Shown: in pieces, positions 17,178 to 26,090 of the stretch
Position numbering within the stretch: the first letter of the stretch is position 1
Layout of the letters: the number at the start of each line of letters is the position of its first letter
Assembly (NCBI RefSeq): GCF_002933275.1
Contig: NZ_PSSX01000014.1
Span: forward strand, 1 to 64,000
Direction of reading: 5' to 3'
Source of the DNA: Marinobacter maroccanus
GTDB lineage: Bacteria; Pseudomonadota; Gammaproteobacteria; Pseudomonadales; Oleiphilaceae
Length of the DNA: 64,000 bases
The notes under the pieces: generated by a model
Seen by the model: only the letters and a program-made list of their open reading frames with translations
What the model was told of the DNA's origin: nothing
The model's database searches: none
Program-made: the position numbers and the translations under genes

Positions 17178-17711
17178 CTACCGATCTGACAGTCTGGATT
17201 CGAGCTTCAATGCCTTATCGAATACGGAAAGATCCTGATCGCTGAACAGGACAAACCGGACCAGGCGAACAGAATTGAGATCCGCCAGGGTGCCGGCGAC
17301 CGCTTTCATAGCCACGACGGCTGCATCTTGCAGCGGGTAACCAAAAACACCGGTAGAGATGGCAGGAAAGGCAATGGACGCCTGCCCATGACGGTCTGCC
17401 AGCAACAGGGCGTTCCTGAAACAGTCCGCCAGCAAACGGTCGGATGGTTCATCAACTCCGTAGACCGGCCCCAGGCAGTGGATGACATACTGGTTCGGCA
17501 GGTTATGGGCCGAACTGATTACCGCCTGGCCTGGCCTGATGGGCGCCAGTGCGCCGCATTCCTCTGCCAGCCCCGGTCCGGCAGCACTGTGAATGGCACC
17601 GGCCACGCCACTGCCGGGCAGAAGTTCGGCATTGGCCGCATTCACGATTACATCCATATCCTGCTGTGCGGCGATGTTGCCTTTGACACACTCAACTTTC
17701 ACAGCCGTCAT
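17178..17711 (-). CDS. Macrodomain protein (YmdB-like ADP-ribose deacetylase)
   Basis: The 177 residues form a single macrodomain. Key motifs are DVIVNAANAELLPGSGVAGAI (ADP-ribose site, with the Asn-Ala-Ala-Asn stretch and glycine-rich loop) and AFPAISTGVFGYP (phosphate loop). MacroD-type enzymes remove ADP-ribose from proteins or hydrolyse O-acetyl-ADP-ribose. No ADP-ribosyltransferase toxin or DarT partner is adjacent, so a housekeeping role is more likely than toxin-antitoxin. It is convergent with the ChaN gene. Confidence 0.85.
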   Translation of the reverse strand: MTAVKVECVKGNIAAQQDMDVIVNAANAELLPGSGVAGAIHSAAGPGLAEECGALAPIRPGQAVISSAHNLPNQYVIHCLGPVYGVDEPSDRLLADCFRNALLLADRHGQASIAFPAISTGVFGYPLQDAAVVAMKAVAGTLADLNSVRLVRFVLFSDQDLSVFDKALKLESRLSDR

Positions 17712-17829
17712 GATTCCTCCCTTTCAGCCTGGGGCGTGAAGCGCTAATCTTGTTCCTGATCTTCAGGATAGCAGCTAGCAAACGGACGCTTTCCGGAACT
17801 TTCCGGTAGTGCAATACAGGGAACACTCC

Positions 17830-18540
17830 ATGAAACTTCTCGCCTCACTGATTCTCGGTATCAGCGCCATTATTTCCGCAGGCCTGATCGGCAACGGCCT
17901 TACCGACCTGCGCACCGGCGACCGCTATGTCACCGTCAAGGGCGTGGCGGAACGGGAAGTGAATTCAGATCTCGCCTTGTGGCCTATCCGCTTTGTTGCA
18001 ACCGGGGCGTCGCTGAGTGAGGCCCAGGACAGGGCCCGAAACAGCCGGGATGCGATCATGGCATTCCTGAAACTGCAGGCCATTGACCAGGATGCGGTCG
18101 AGCTCCAGCGCCTGGATGTCACCGATACCAGGGCCAACCCCTACCAGGCCAATAACGGCGAACAGAAATTCATCATCAGCCAGACCCTGATGGTTCGCAG
18201 CACCGATATCGACCGAATCCGTCAGGCCGCCCAGGGTGTCAGTGAGCTGGTGGACTCGGGGGTGGTGCTGTCTTCCGACTACGGCCCATCCGGCCCGACT
18301 TATCTGTTTAATGGCCTCAACGAAATCAAGCCGGAAATGATTGCGGAGGCCACGGCATCGGCGCGGGAAGCCGCCGCCCAGTTCGCCCAGGATGCCAAGG
18401 CGGAGCTCGGGGGCCTGCGCCGGGCCAATCAGGGCGTTTTCCAGATACTGGCCCGAGATCAGGCACCCGGCATCATGGAAGGTCAGCAGCCGGTGAAAAC
18501 CGTTCGGGTGGTCTCGACCGTTGAATATTACCTTCGGTAG
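17830..18540 (+). CDS. SIMPL-domain (DUF541) protein
   Basis: This 236-residue protein has an N-terminal membrane segment or uncleaved signal (about 1-25) and a SIMPL domain (about 35-235), with the family start DRYVTVKGVAEREVNSD. SIMPL proteins (BP26 and YggE are the best known) form periplasmic rings and are linked to oxidative stress; their molecular role is unsettled. The ATG at 17830 is preferred over an upstream GTG at 17809 because AGGGA stands seven bases before it. It converges on the GH84-like gene. Confidence 0.8.
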   Translation: MKLLASLILGISAIISAGLIGNGLTDLRTGDRYVTVKGVAEREVNSDLALWPIRFVATGASLSEAQDRARNSRDAIMAFLKLQAIDQDAVELQRLDVTDTRANPYQANNGEQKFIISQTLMVRSTDIDRIRQAAQGVSELVDSGVVLSSDYGPSGPTYLFNGLNEIKPEMIAEATASAREAAAQFAQDAKAELGGLRRANQGVFQILARDQAPGIMEGQQPVKTVRVVSTVEYYLR

Positions 18541-18549
18541 TTCGCCGGC

Positions 18550-19617
18550 CTACTGCGTTGCCACCATCTCATCGGTCACCTGATACTCACCCGCCAGCCA
18601 GCGCAGAATCTCATTGGCCGCCGGGTGGTCAAAGGCGTCGTAGGTGTGTTGCAGACTCTGCCGCTTTTCATCACTGATCCGGCCCAGACCAGCGTCCTGC
18701 AGCACCAGTAAATCCGCATGCAGCTGCGCCGCCAGTTCCCTGCCCAGCACCTCCCGGGCGACATGGCGGAACGCCTGACCGTATTGATAGGACGGCCCAA
18801 GCCGATAGGACTCTGCCAGCGTGATGGCCGGAATCGCCGTTAATGTGGGCTGCAATGCCGGATTGATTCCGTGGCCGGCCAGGTGAGCCGCATTTGCAGC
18901 GGGTCGCCCGGTGAACGCTCGAAGATGCAGGTGCTGAGACATCCGGTCACCATCATTGACCGGGTAATTATCCCAGAGTACCGGCTTGCGCCCGAGCAGG
19001 TCCCCGACCCGCTTCAGGTGCCCGGGAGACACTTCCCGGGAACACACCTCCTCCCCGGTCCAGAAGACGTTGACCGAGTGGTCCAGCTTGCGTCCGAGAG
19101 TCTCCAGATAGTCCGCCGGACGCTCCCCGAAAACCCGATCCAGCACCGGATCGTCGGAATAGTAACTGGGACAGACACTCAGATGCCTGATGGTTGTGCG
19201 ATCACGAACCCAGTGCACTATGTCTGCCTGGGTGCTGGCAAGATCGGGAGTATCGGAGCGCATGTCATCAAACAGGATCGCCAGTTCATCAATGCCGATA
19301 CGCTCCAGCAGGGCGAGTTTGTCTGCCAACGCTGCGCGAGCCTCATCGTCAAACCGGTTGAATACTTCGAAGGGGCTCAACCCTACCCCGAAACGCACCC
19401 CCTCATGCCGGCAGAAACGGGAAAACTCGGCCAGCTCAGAGGCCATGGCCGGTGGGTGGGGCTGCTGCCATTTGCGACGCAGGAAGGCATCGGCCTTGGG
19501 GGCATAGAGATAGAATCCGTAACCGTGGGGAGCCAGAGTGCGGACCAGGTGCCGACGTTCCTGCCAGGTCCACATGGGGCCGTAGAATCCTTCAATGATG
19601 CCGAGTGTCGTTGCCAT
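18550..19617 (-). CDS. GH84-type beta-N-acetylglucosaminidase domain protein
   Basis: This 355-residue protein is a single TIM-barrel domain starting right at the N-terminus with GIIEGFYGPMWTW, the hallmark start of GH84 (O-GlcNAcase/NagJ) domains. The catalytic aspartate pair is seen in ELAILFDDMRSD. There is no signal peptide, so the protein is predicted cytosolic, unlike secreted GH84 enzymes of pathogens. The substrate could be O-GlcNAc-modified proteins or amino-sugar fragments. The ATG at 19617 (MATTLG) is favoured by GGAAAG upstream. Neighbours give no clue. Confidence 0.75.
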   Translation of the reverse strand: MATTLGIIEGFYGPMWTWQERRHLVRTLAPHGYGFYLYAPKADAFLRRKWQQPHPPAMASELAEFSRFCRHEGVRFGVGLSPFEVFNRFDDEARAALADKLALLERIGIDELAILFDDMRSDTPDLASTQADIVHWVRDRTTIRHLSVCPSYYSDDPVLDRVFGERPADYLETLGRKLDHSVNVFWTGEEVCSREVSPGHLKRVGDLLGRKPVLWDNYPVNDGDRMSQHLHLRAFTGRPAANAAHLAGHGINPALQPTLTAIPAITLAESYRLGPSYQYGQAFRHVAREVLGRELAAQLHADLLVLQDAGLGRISDEKRQSLQHTYDAFDHPAANEILRWLAGEYQVTDEMVATQ

Positions 19618-19736
19618 GGCCACTTTCCGCTCCGCTGGTTCCCGGGTCCGGTACAGGTACCCTATGCCCCCTAATTTTGACTAGACTTATCGATAATGCC
19701 AACTACAAACGATCCGCCCCGGCGAGGAGCAATGCA

Positions 19737-20195
19737 ATGGAGATAAAAACGTTCGAGGACCTTATCGAATGGACCCGGCAACTGCACGCGTATCTGTCAC
19801 GATGCCTGAAGGAATCCGCCAAACTGAACAACGACGAACGTGCCAGTGCACTGCTTGATTATCTTGCTGGCCACGAGGCCCTGATGGAAAGAGCCGTCAC
19901 TGAATTTGAGAAGCAGGCTGATCCCAAGGCCATGCACACCCGCATGTACGACTATCTGAACCATAAGCCGATCAGGGCCAGCGCCGACTCCTACACGCAC
20001 TACGCCTCCATGTCGTTCACTGACATCGCCAAAGAGGTATTCCATTTCCACGACCAGGTCATGGACCTCTACGACTCCCTGATCGGAAAGGCGGAAATTC
20101 CCGAAGCCAAGTCCCTGCTGGAGGACCTCCTGGCTCTGGAAGAGCACGAGGCCATGCGTCTCGCCAGCCAGATTGGCCGGATGGAAGACCTCTGA
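19737..20195 (+). CDS. Ferritin-like helical protein of unknown function
   Basis: This 152-residue protein is predicted to be almost entirely helical. Four helices carry His/Glu-rich faces (LAGHEALMERAVTEFEK, EVFHFHDQVMDLYD, LALEEHEAMRLASQ), as in ferritin-like and rubrerythrin-like bundles that bind metals. The usual ExxH pairs are only partly met: EEHE and FHFHDQ are seen. I do not recognise a named family. GAGGAG eight bases before the ATG fixes the start. It lies upstream of the TRAP operon but is separated by 145 bp and probably independent. Confidence 0.6.
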   Translation: MEIKTFEDLIEWTRQLHAYLSRCLKESAKLNNDERASALLDYLAGHEALMERAVTEFEKQADPKAMHTRMYDYLNHKPIRASADSYTHYASMSFTDIAKEVFHFHDQVMDLYDSLIGKAEIPEAKSLLEDLLALEEHEAMRLASQIGRMEDL

Positions 20196-20340
20196 TCCGC
20201 CTTACGACCAAGGTCGTACAACCAGCGGTTTTTGATTTCGTTTGTTAACGATAATTGCTAACGTGAACTAGCATCAAGAGTGGTTTTTCCCCAAAAGGGG
20301 GACCCTCGACCCACAAAAAAGATAAGAGGATAGAAGAGCA

Positions 20341-21417
20341 ATGAAGATCCGTTCTGTTCTTTCCGCGGCTGTGCTGGCTGTGGCAACAACCTTTGCCTCC
20401 ACACAGGCGCTCGCCCAAGACACCTTCACACTCCGCCTTGCAGAAACCTGGGGGCCAAACTTCCCGATTTTCGGTGATACCACCAAGCGCTTTGCCGAAA
20501 CCGTAGAGAAAATGTCTGACGGACGACTCAAAGTCCGCATCGATTCGGCCAACAAACACAAAGCCCCGCTGGGTGTGTTTGATATGGTCAAGGCTGGTCA
20601 GTACGACATGGGCCACTCCGCATCCTACTACTGGAAAGGCAAGGTTCCCGAGACCCTGTTCTTCACCAGCATGCCGTTTGGCATGAACGCCATGGAACAG
20701 TACGCCTGGTTCTACCACGGCGGTGGCATGGAGTTGATGCAGGAAGTCTATGAACCCCACAACATGCTGTCTTTCCCGGGCGGTAACACCGGCGTGCAGA
20801 TGGGTGGCTGGTTCCGCAAGGAAATCAAATCCCTGGAAGACCTGGAAGGTCTGAAAATGCGCATTCCCGGCTTTGCTGGTGAAGTGTTTGCAGAAGTTGG
20901 CGTAAACCCCACCAACATCGCTCCGGGTGAGCTCTATACCGCACTTGAGCGCAACACCATCGATGCGGTTGAGTGGGTAGGCCCGGCACTGGACCTGCGT
21001 CTCGGTTTCCAGCAGATTGCCGACTACTACTACACCGGCTGGCACGAGCCTGCCACCGAGTTGCAGTTCCTGATCAACAAGCGGGTATGGGAGAAGCTGC
21101 CGGCGGACCTGCAGGAAATCATGCGTGTTGCCATGCGCACGGCATCCTACGACATGCTGGTTCACTCCCAGCACGCCAACGCCGAAGCCTGGGCTAACAT
21201 TCGTGAGGAATATCCGAATGTCCAGATCAAGCAGTTCCCGGATGACATTTTCGACGCGATGTACGCCGCCAACAACAAGCTGCTGAAGGAAGCTGCTGCT
21301 GAAAGCGACATGGCTGCCAAGATTATCGACTCCCAGCAGAACTATCTTGAGCAAAGCCGCGCTTACACCAACATTTCCGAGCGCGCTTACCTCAACACCA
21401 TGGCCGAAGTCGAGTAA
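20341..21417 (+). CDS. dctP: TRAP transporter solute-binding protein DctP
   Basis: This 358-residue periplasmic protein has a signal peptide (cleavage after QALAQ) and the DctP fold. The conserved arginine motif that clamps the carboxylate is within GLKMRIPGFAGEVF. The family binds C4-dicarboxylates, 2-keto acids, lactate or taurine-type ligands. Aromatic-rich stretches (SASYYWKGK, YAWFYHGGG) are typical of the subgroup that binds alpha-keto or haloacids, but the ligand is not certain. It heads the dctPQM operon. A partial terminator after the gene would give more DctP than membrane subunits. Confidence 0.9.
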   Translation: MKIRSVLSAAVLAVATTFASTQALAQDTFTLRLAETWGPNFPIFGDTTKRFAETVEKMSDGRLKVRIDSANKHKAPLGVFDMVKAGQYDMGHSASYYWKGKVPETLFFTSMPFGMNAMEQYAWFYHGGGMELMQEVYEPHNMLSFPGGNTGVQMGGWFRKEIKSLEDLEGLKMRIPGFAGEVFAEVGVNPTNIAPGELYTALERNTIDAVEWVGPALDLRLGFQQIADYYYTGWHEPATELQFLINKRVWEKLPADLQEIMRVAMRTASYDMLVHSQHANAEAWANIREEYPNVQIKQFPDDIFDAMYAANNKLLKEAAAESDMAAKIIDSQQNYLEQSRAYTNISERAYLNTMAEVE

Positions 21418-21436
21418 GATATAGGCTGTAACGGAG

Positions 21437-21467
21437 CCGGGATCGCTCTACGAGTGATCCCGGTTTT
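21437..21467 (+). terminator. Attenuating stem-loop between dctP and dctQ
   Basis: CCGGGATC (21437-21444) and GATCCCGG (21456-21463) form an 8-bp stem, extended inside by CTC/GAG, followed by TTTTG. The short T-run suggests partial termination or RNA-end protection, raising dctP transcript relative to dctQM. Confidence 0.7.
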
Positions 21468-21518
21468 GTCGTTTATAGCAACTGAAAAATCGCCAGTCCG
21501 CCTGGCGGAGGATCATCA

Positions 21519-22064
21519 ATGCGGTGGATTATCAAACTGGACGAGGGGCTCTCGCGCCTGTCCACATTCTGTGGCTGGGTTGCCTGTGTCGCGATGATAC
21601 TGATGGCAGCCAACGTCTTTTACGACGTCGTAGCACGCTACGCCTTTAACAACGTCTCAATTGGCATGCAGGAAATGGAGTGGCACCTATATTCGGTGGT
21701 GTTCCTGCTGGGTATACCTTACGCATTGCGCACGGATGGTCATGTTCGGGTTGACGTGTTCTACACCCGCTGGAGCAATAAAGCCAAAGCCTGGGTTAAT
21801 CTTGTCGGTGCATTGATTTTCGTTATTCCTTTTGCGTACCTGATCGGCATCTACGGTTACGATTTTGCACTGGACTCTTACCGCATGGGCGAAGGCAGTG
21901 GTGATCCGGGTGGCCTGCCACATCGCTGGATCATAAAGTCGGTTATCCCGATCAGTGCCGTGTTCATAGGCATTGCAGGGCTGAACATGGCCACCTACGC
22001 CCTGCGCGTGATGGCCGGCGACAAAGAATATGAAGGTGAACACAGCGCAGGAGGACTCGCATGA
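21519..22064 (+). CDS. dctQ: TRAP transporter small membrane subunit DctQ
   Basis: This 181-residue protein has four predicted membrane segments and the DctQ signature (FYDVVARYAFNN, EMEWHLYSVVFLLG). It partners with DctM to form the sodium-driven TRAP membrane complex. A GGAGG-like site is upstream (GGCGGAGG). Its last codons overlap the dctM start by four bases (ATGA), coupling translation of the two membrane subunits. Confidence 0.9.
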   Translation: MRWIIKLDEGLSRLSTFCGWVACVAMILMAANVFYDVVARYAFNNVSIGMQEMEWHLYSVVFLLGIPYALRTDGHVRVDVFYTRWSNKAKAWVNLVGALIFVIPFAYLIGIYGYDFALDSYRMGEGSGDPGGLPHRWIIKSVIPISAVFIGIAGLNMATYALRVMAGDKEYEGEHSAGGLA

Positions 22065-23356
22065 TCGGTATGATTATGTTCGGTGTCGCCCTGCTGATGC
22101 TGATGCTGGGCTTCCCCGTAGCATTCACCTTTGGCGGCGTTGCCCTGTTTTTCGGAGTTTTCGCCGAGGGCATGGATCTCTTTGCCTTCATGCCCTATCG
22201 CATCATGAGCGTGATGCAGAATACGGTCCTGATGGCGGTTCCCCTGTTCATTTTCATGGGCGTTGTGCTTCAGCGCACGAAACTGGCAGCACAGCTGCTG
22301 ACATCCATGGGCCGGCTGTTCGGTGGCCTGCCGGGTGGCCTGGCCATTTCAACCATTCTGGTGGGCGCCCTGCTGGCCGCCTCCACCGGCGTCGTGGGCG
22401 CCAGTGTGGTTGCCATGGGTCTGATTTCGTTGCCCGTCATGCTCGCGCACAAATACGACAAACGACTGGCTACCGGTACTATCTGTGCATCCGGGACTCT
22501 CGGCCAGATCGTGCCGCCTTCGATCATCCTGATCATCCTGGGTGACGTGCTTGGCCTTCCGGTTGGGGATCTGTTCAAAGCCGCGGTCTGGCCCGGCATC
22601 GTGCTGGTCGGGCTATATATCGTGTATATTCTGGTTCTGACCAGACTGAAGCCCGAAACCGCACCGGCCATGCCGGATGAGCCAGGCGTATCCCGCAAGA
22701 AGGAAATCTTCAATGCGCTGTTGGCGATCATTCCGCCGCTGGCATTGATTGTGGTGGTTCTGGGCTCAATCTTCACCGGCATTGCCACACCCACTGAGTC
22801 ATCCGCGCTGGGTGGCGTTGGCGCTGTGGTTCTGGCGATCATCTACCGGCAGTTCTCCTTCAAGATGGTGTGGGACGCGTCCAAGGACACCGTCAAGGTG
22901 ACCGCCATGGTCTTCGCGATCCTGATCGGTGCCACCGCATTCTCCATGGTGTTCAGCTACACCGGCGGCGACTACCTGCTGGAAGAGTGGCTGCTCCAAC
23001 TGCCCGGTGAAAAGTGGGGCTTTATCATTCTGGCCATGGTGGTGATTCTGGTATTGGGTTTCTTCATCGACTTCGTTGAAATCTCTTTCATCATCGTGCC
23101 GATTCTTGCTCCTGTGGCCGAGGCTCTTGGCATCAACATGCTCTGGTTCGCCATCCTGATCGCGATGAATCTACAAACCAGCTTCCTTACGCCACCATTC
23201 GGGTTTTCGTTGTTCTATCTAAAAGGCGTCGCGCCGCCTGAAGTGCGAACGACGGATATCTACAAAGGCGTGCTGCCATTCATCCTGATACAGATGTTTG
23301 TGCTGGCACTGATTGTGATTTTCCCTGAATGGTTTGGTATGAGCTCTTCATACTGA
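22061..23356 (+). CDS. dctM: TRAP transporter large membrane subunit DctM
   Basis: This 431-residue protein has about twelve predicted membrane segments and the DctM fold (GFPVAFTFGG at the start; ASGTLGQIVPPSIILI in the middle). It is the sodium-coupled transport subunit that receives substrate from DctP. The operon ends with a strong terminator 13 bp past the stop. Confidence 0.93.
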   Translation: MIGMIMFGVALLMLMLGFPVAFTFGGVALFFGVFAEGMDLFAFMPYRIMSVMQNTVLMAVPLFIFMGVVLQRTKLAAQLLTSMGRLFGGLPGGLAISTILVGALLAASTGVVGASVVAMGLISLPVMLAHKYDKRLATGTICASGTLGQIVPPSIILIILGDVLGLPVGDLFKAAVWPGIVLVGLYIVYILVLTRLKPETAPAMPDEPGVSRKKEIFNALLAIIPPLALIVVVLGSIFTGIATPTESSALGGVGAVVLAIIYRQFSFKMVWDASKDTVKVTAMVFAILIGATAFSMVFSYTGGDYLLEEWLLQLPGEKWGFIILAMVVILVLGFFIDFVEISFIIVPILAPVAEALGINMLWFAILIAMNLQTSFLTPPFGFSLFYLKGVAPPEVRTTDIYKGVLPFILIQMFVLALIVIFPEWFGMSSSY

Positions 23357-23368
23357 CCGACTGACCGA

Positions 23369-23402
23369 AAGTACCGGGCCTCAAGGCCCGGTACTTTTTT
23401 AC
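23369..23402 (+). terminator. Strong intrinsic terminator of dctPQM
   Basis: AAGTACCGGGCCT and AGGCCCGGTACTT form a perfect 13-bp stem with a two-base loop, followed by a T-run (23395-23401). Confidence 0.95.
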
Positions 23403-23586
23403 CCTTCAATTTTTGTGCCTCGCTATCCTTCCGATAGTTTTCTTCTATTCTCGCTCAACCTGACAAACTCTCAGCCTTTTCTATACTGAACGGACAACCG
23501 GCGATTCTCAGACTGGTATTCGGGAACCCTGGCGTAAACACGTCGACAAACATTGATGTTGAGGTTATCAAGGGAGAGCGGAGTCC

Positions 23587-24900
23587 ATGAACCAGAGCAC
23601 TGCCCAGAAAACCCGTGACAACGGGCAAGAATCCAAAAGCCACGTTCTGACCCTGCCACTGGAAAGCACCCACGTTGACCGGTCACCGCACACTTATGAG
23701 CGCTGGCTGATTGCCAAGCTCATGCGTATGGCGGGATCACCCCCTCTCCGCTTCCGGCTCTGGAACGGCGATGTTATCGAACCGGAGGGCCAACACGCAC
23801 AGTTCACTTTGCACCTGACCGACCCCAAAGCCCTGTACGCACTGGTGACCAATCCCAACCTGGCGTTCGGCGATCTCTACAGCGCCGGTCGCCTGGAGGT
23901 GGAAGGCGACCTGCCTGACCTGATGGAAACCCTCTATCGCTCAGTTCATCAGGCGCGCCAGAAATGGCCGAAATGGCTGGAAGCCCTGTGGCGCAATCAC
24001 AACCCCCGGTCTACCGGCATCTCGGAAGCCAAGGAAAACATTCACCACCATTACGACCTGGGCAACGAGTTTTACCAACTCTGGCTGGACAGCGCCGAAA
24101 TGCAGTACACCTGCGCCTACTACGAGAGCCCGGACCTGTCCCTGGAACAGGCTCAGCTGGCGAAGCTGGAGCACGTCTGTCGCAAGCTCCGGCTCAAGCC
24201 CGGCATGACCGTGGTCGAGGCCGGTTGCGGCTGGGGCGGGCTGGCCCGTTACATGGCCCGCAACTACGGCGTCAAGGTGCACTCCTACAACATCTCCCGG
24301 GAACAGTTGGCCTATGCCCGGGAAGAGTCCCGCAAACAGGGGCTGGATCATCTGGTGGAATACGTCGAAGACGACTACCGTAATATCAGCGGACAGTACG
24401 ATGCCTTTGTCTCCATCGGCATGCTGGAACATGTGGGCAAGGGCAACTACGAGGCCCTGTCCAAGCTCATCAAGCGGAGCCTGAAACCCGACGGCATCGC
24501 GCTTCTGCACAGCATTGGCCGTAATCGCCCGATGCTGATGAATGCCTGGATCGAAAAACGCATATTCCCCGGCGCCTACCCACCGAGCATCGGAGAATTC
24601 ATGCAGATCTGCGAGCACGGTGATTTCTCGGTGCTGGATGTCGAGAATCTACGCCTGCATTACGCCCAGACCCTGAGCCACTGGATGGAGCGCTTCAACG
24701 AGAACGAAGACAAGGTAACCGCCATGTACGATGGCCACTTCACCCGGGCCTGGCGCATGTATCTGGCCGGATCCATCGCCGCCTTCCGGGCCGGCTCCCT
24801 GCAGCTGTTCCAGGTGGTCTTCAGTCATGGCGATAACAACAAGCTGCCCCAAACCAGACAGGATCTCTACAATTTTCCTGCCGCACCCGAGGAGGGCTGA
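23587..24900 (+). CDS. cfa: Cyclopropane-fatty-acyl-phospholipid synthase family methyltransferase
   Basis: This 437-residue protein has an N-terminal lipid-binding domain (about 60-120) and a SAM-dependent methyltransferase domain (about 150-420). The SAM motif is VVEAGCGWGG, and IHHHYDLGNEFYQLWLD is typical of Cfa enzymes. Such enzymes add a methylene group to cis double bonds of phospholipid acyl chains. Its stop codon overlaps the next start (TGATG), so it is coupled to a flavoprotein reductase. This raises the alternative that the product is a 10-methyl fatty acid or another modified lipid rather than a simple cyclopropane. Confidence 0.85.
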   Translation: MNQSTAQKTRDNGQESKSHVLTLPLESTHVDRSPHTYERWLIAKLMRMAGSPPLRFRLWNGDVIEPEGQHAQFTLHLTDPKALYALVTNPNLAFGDLYSAGRLEVEGDLPDLMETLYRSVHQARQKWPKWLEALWRNHNPRSTGISEAKENIHHHYDLGNEFYQLWLDSAEMQYTCAYYESPDLSLEQAQLAKLEHVCRKLRLKPGMTVVEAGCGWGGLARYMARNYGVKVHSYNISREQLAYAREESRKQGLDHLVEYVEDDYRNISGQYDAFVSIGMLEHVGKGNYEALSKLIKRSLKPDGIALLHSIGRNRPMLMNAWIEKRIFPGAYPPSIGEFMQICEHGDFSVLDVENLRLHYAQTLSHWMERFNENEDKVTAMYDGHFTRAWRMYLAGSIAAFRAGSLQLFQVVFSHGDNNKLPQTRQDLYNFPAAPEEG

Positions 24901-26024
24901 TGGACTATTACGACCTGATCATTGTCGGTGCCGGTCCAGCCGGCTCCACCCTGGCCAGCGCTCTTGAGGACAGCGGCAAAAAAGTACTGATTATCGACAA
25001 GCAGGATTTTCCCCGGGACAAGACCTGTGCCGGCTGGGTGACCCCTGCAGTCATGGATACCCTTAAGATTAATCCCGGGGAATACGGCAAAGGACGAACA
25101 ATTCAGCCCATTCGTCGTTTCCGCATCGGCATGATGGGTCAGCCGGCCGTTGAAAACGATCACGGCGAGGTGGTCAGTTATGGCATCCGCCGGTGTGAAT
25201 TCGACGATTATCTGCTCAGCCGCGTAAACAGCCCCAAGCAACTTGCCACGCCGGTCAAATCCATCGTCCGTAAAGACGGCAACTGGGTGATCAACGACAC
25301 CTGGGGCGCGCCCCTGGTGGTTGGCGCCGGCGGCCACTTCTGCCCGGTTGCACGGCTACTTGGCGACGGTCCGGGTGGCCATGAGACTGTCGTCGCCGCC
25401 AAAGAGGTTGAGTTCGAAATGACGCCGGAACAGGCCTCGTCCTGCCAGGCGAGGGGGGATACACCGGAACTCTGGTTCTGCCGCGATCTCAAGGGCTATG
25501 CCTGGGTCTTTCGCAAAGGCAATTATCTGAATATCGGCCTGGGCCGGGAGGACAACCACAAGCTGACCGGCCATCTGCAGGCGTTTGTCGATGAGATGAA
25601 GTCCACCGGACGCATCCCGGAGGACCTGCCAGGGCGCTTCAAGGGCCACGCCTATCTGCTTTATGCCCATGCAGAGCGGCCTCTGGTGGACGACGGCATT
25701 CTGCTGATCGGCGATTCCGCCGGCCTGGCCTACACCCAGAGCGGTGAAGGCATTCGGCCTGCGATCGAATCGGCACTGCTGGCAGCGGATGTGATACGCA
25801 ACGCGCCAAATTATTCAGCTTCTTCATTGCAGGTCTACGGCGATGCCATTGCCGAACGCTTTGGCAACCGCGCAGCGGACACGGATCAGGGCTGGCAGGT
25901 TCCGGACTGGGTCAAGATGCCTCTGGCCAGTAGCCTGATGCGTTCGCACTGGTTTACCAGAAAAGTGGTGACGGAGAAGTGGTTCCTCCATCAGCAAGTG
26001 CCGCCGCTGAAAGTCGCTGTCTGA
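24900..26024 (+). CDS. Geranylgeranyl-reductase-like FAD-dependent oxidoreductase
   Basis: This 374-residue flavoprotein starts with the dinucleotide fold YDLIIVGAGPAGSTLASALE and later shows GILLIGDSAGLAYTQSGEGI, the FAD ribityl-phosphate motif of the geranylgeranyl-reductase/halogenase group. Members reduce isoprenoid or lipid double bonds, or oxidise small molecules. It overlaps the upstream methyltransferase by one base, so both are translated from one mRNA. A lipid substrate is therefore likely, but not proven. The known 10-methyl-stearate pair (BfaA/BfaB) uses a different flavoprotein family. Confidence 0.8.
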   Translation: MDYYDLIIVGAGPAGSTLASALEDSGKKVLIIDKQDFPRDKTCAGWVTPAVMDTLKINPGEYGKGRTIQPIRRFRIGMMGQPAVENDHGEVVSYGIRRCEFDDYLLSRVNSPKQLATPVKSIVRKDGNWVINDTWGAPLVVGAGGHFCPVARLLGDGPGGHETVVAAKEVEFEMTPEQASSCQARGDTPELWFCRDLKGYAWVFRKGNYLNIGLGREDNHKLTGHLQAFVDEMKSTGRIPEDLPGRFKGHAYLLYAHAERPLVDDGILLIGDSAGLAYTQSGEGIRPAIESALLAADVIRNAPNYSASSLQVYGDAIAERFGNRAADTDQGWQVPDWVKMPLASSLMRSHWFTRKVVTEKWFLHQQVPPLKVAV

Positions 26025-26028
26025 GACG

Positions 26029-26070
26029 GAAAACAAAAACCCGGGAGCACCGATAACGATGCCCCCGGGT
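26029..26070 (-). terminator. Intrinsic terminator of the choice-of-anchor I gene
   Basis: ACCCGGG (26039-26045) and CCCGGGT (26064-26070) form the base of a stem extended by a GC/GC segment across a bulge. On the minus strand it is followed by TTTTTGTTTT. It also has a short T-run on the plus side and may stop the flavoprotein transcript too. Confidence 0.85.
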
Positions 26071-26090
26071 CTCTTTCAGGCCCTGTGAAC

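Noticed and set aside
17178..17711. DarT/DarG-type toxin-antitoxin with the macrodomain as antitoxin
   Set aside because: No ADP-ribosyltransferase gene is adjacent; neighbours are a ChaN lipoprotein and a SIMPL protein.
20245..21354. A 369-codon minus-strand frame
   Set aside because: Antisense to dctP, which has a signal peptide and lies in an intact TRAP operon.
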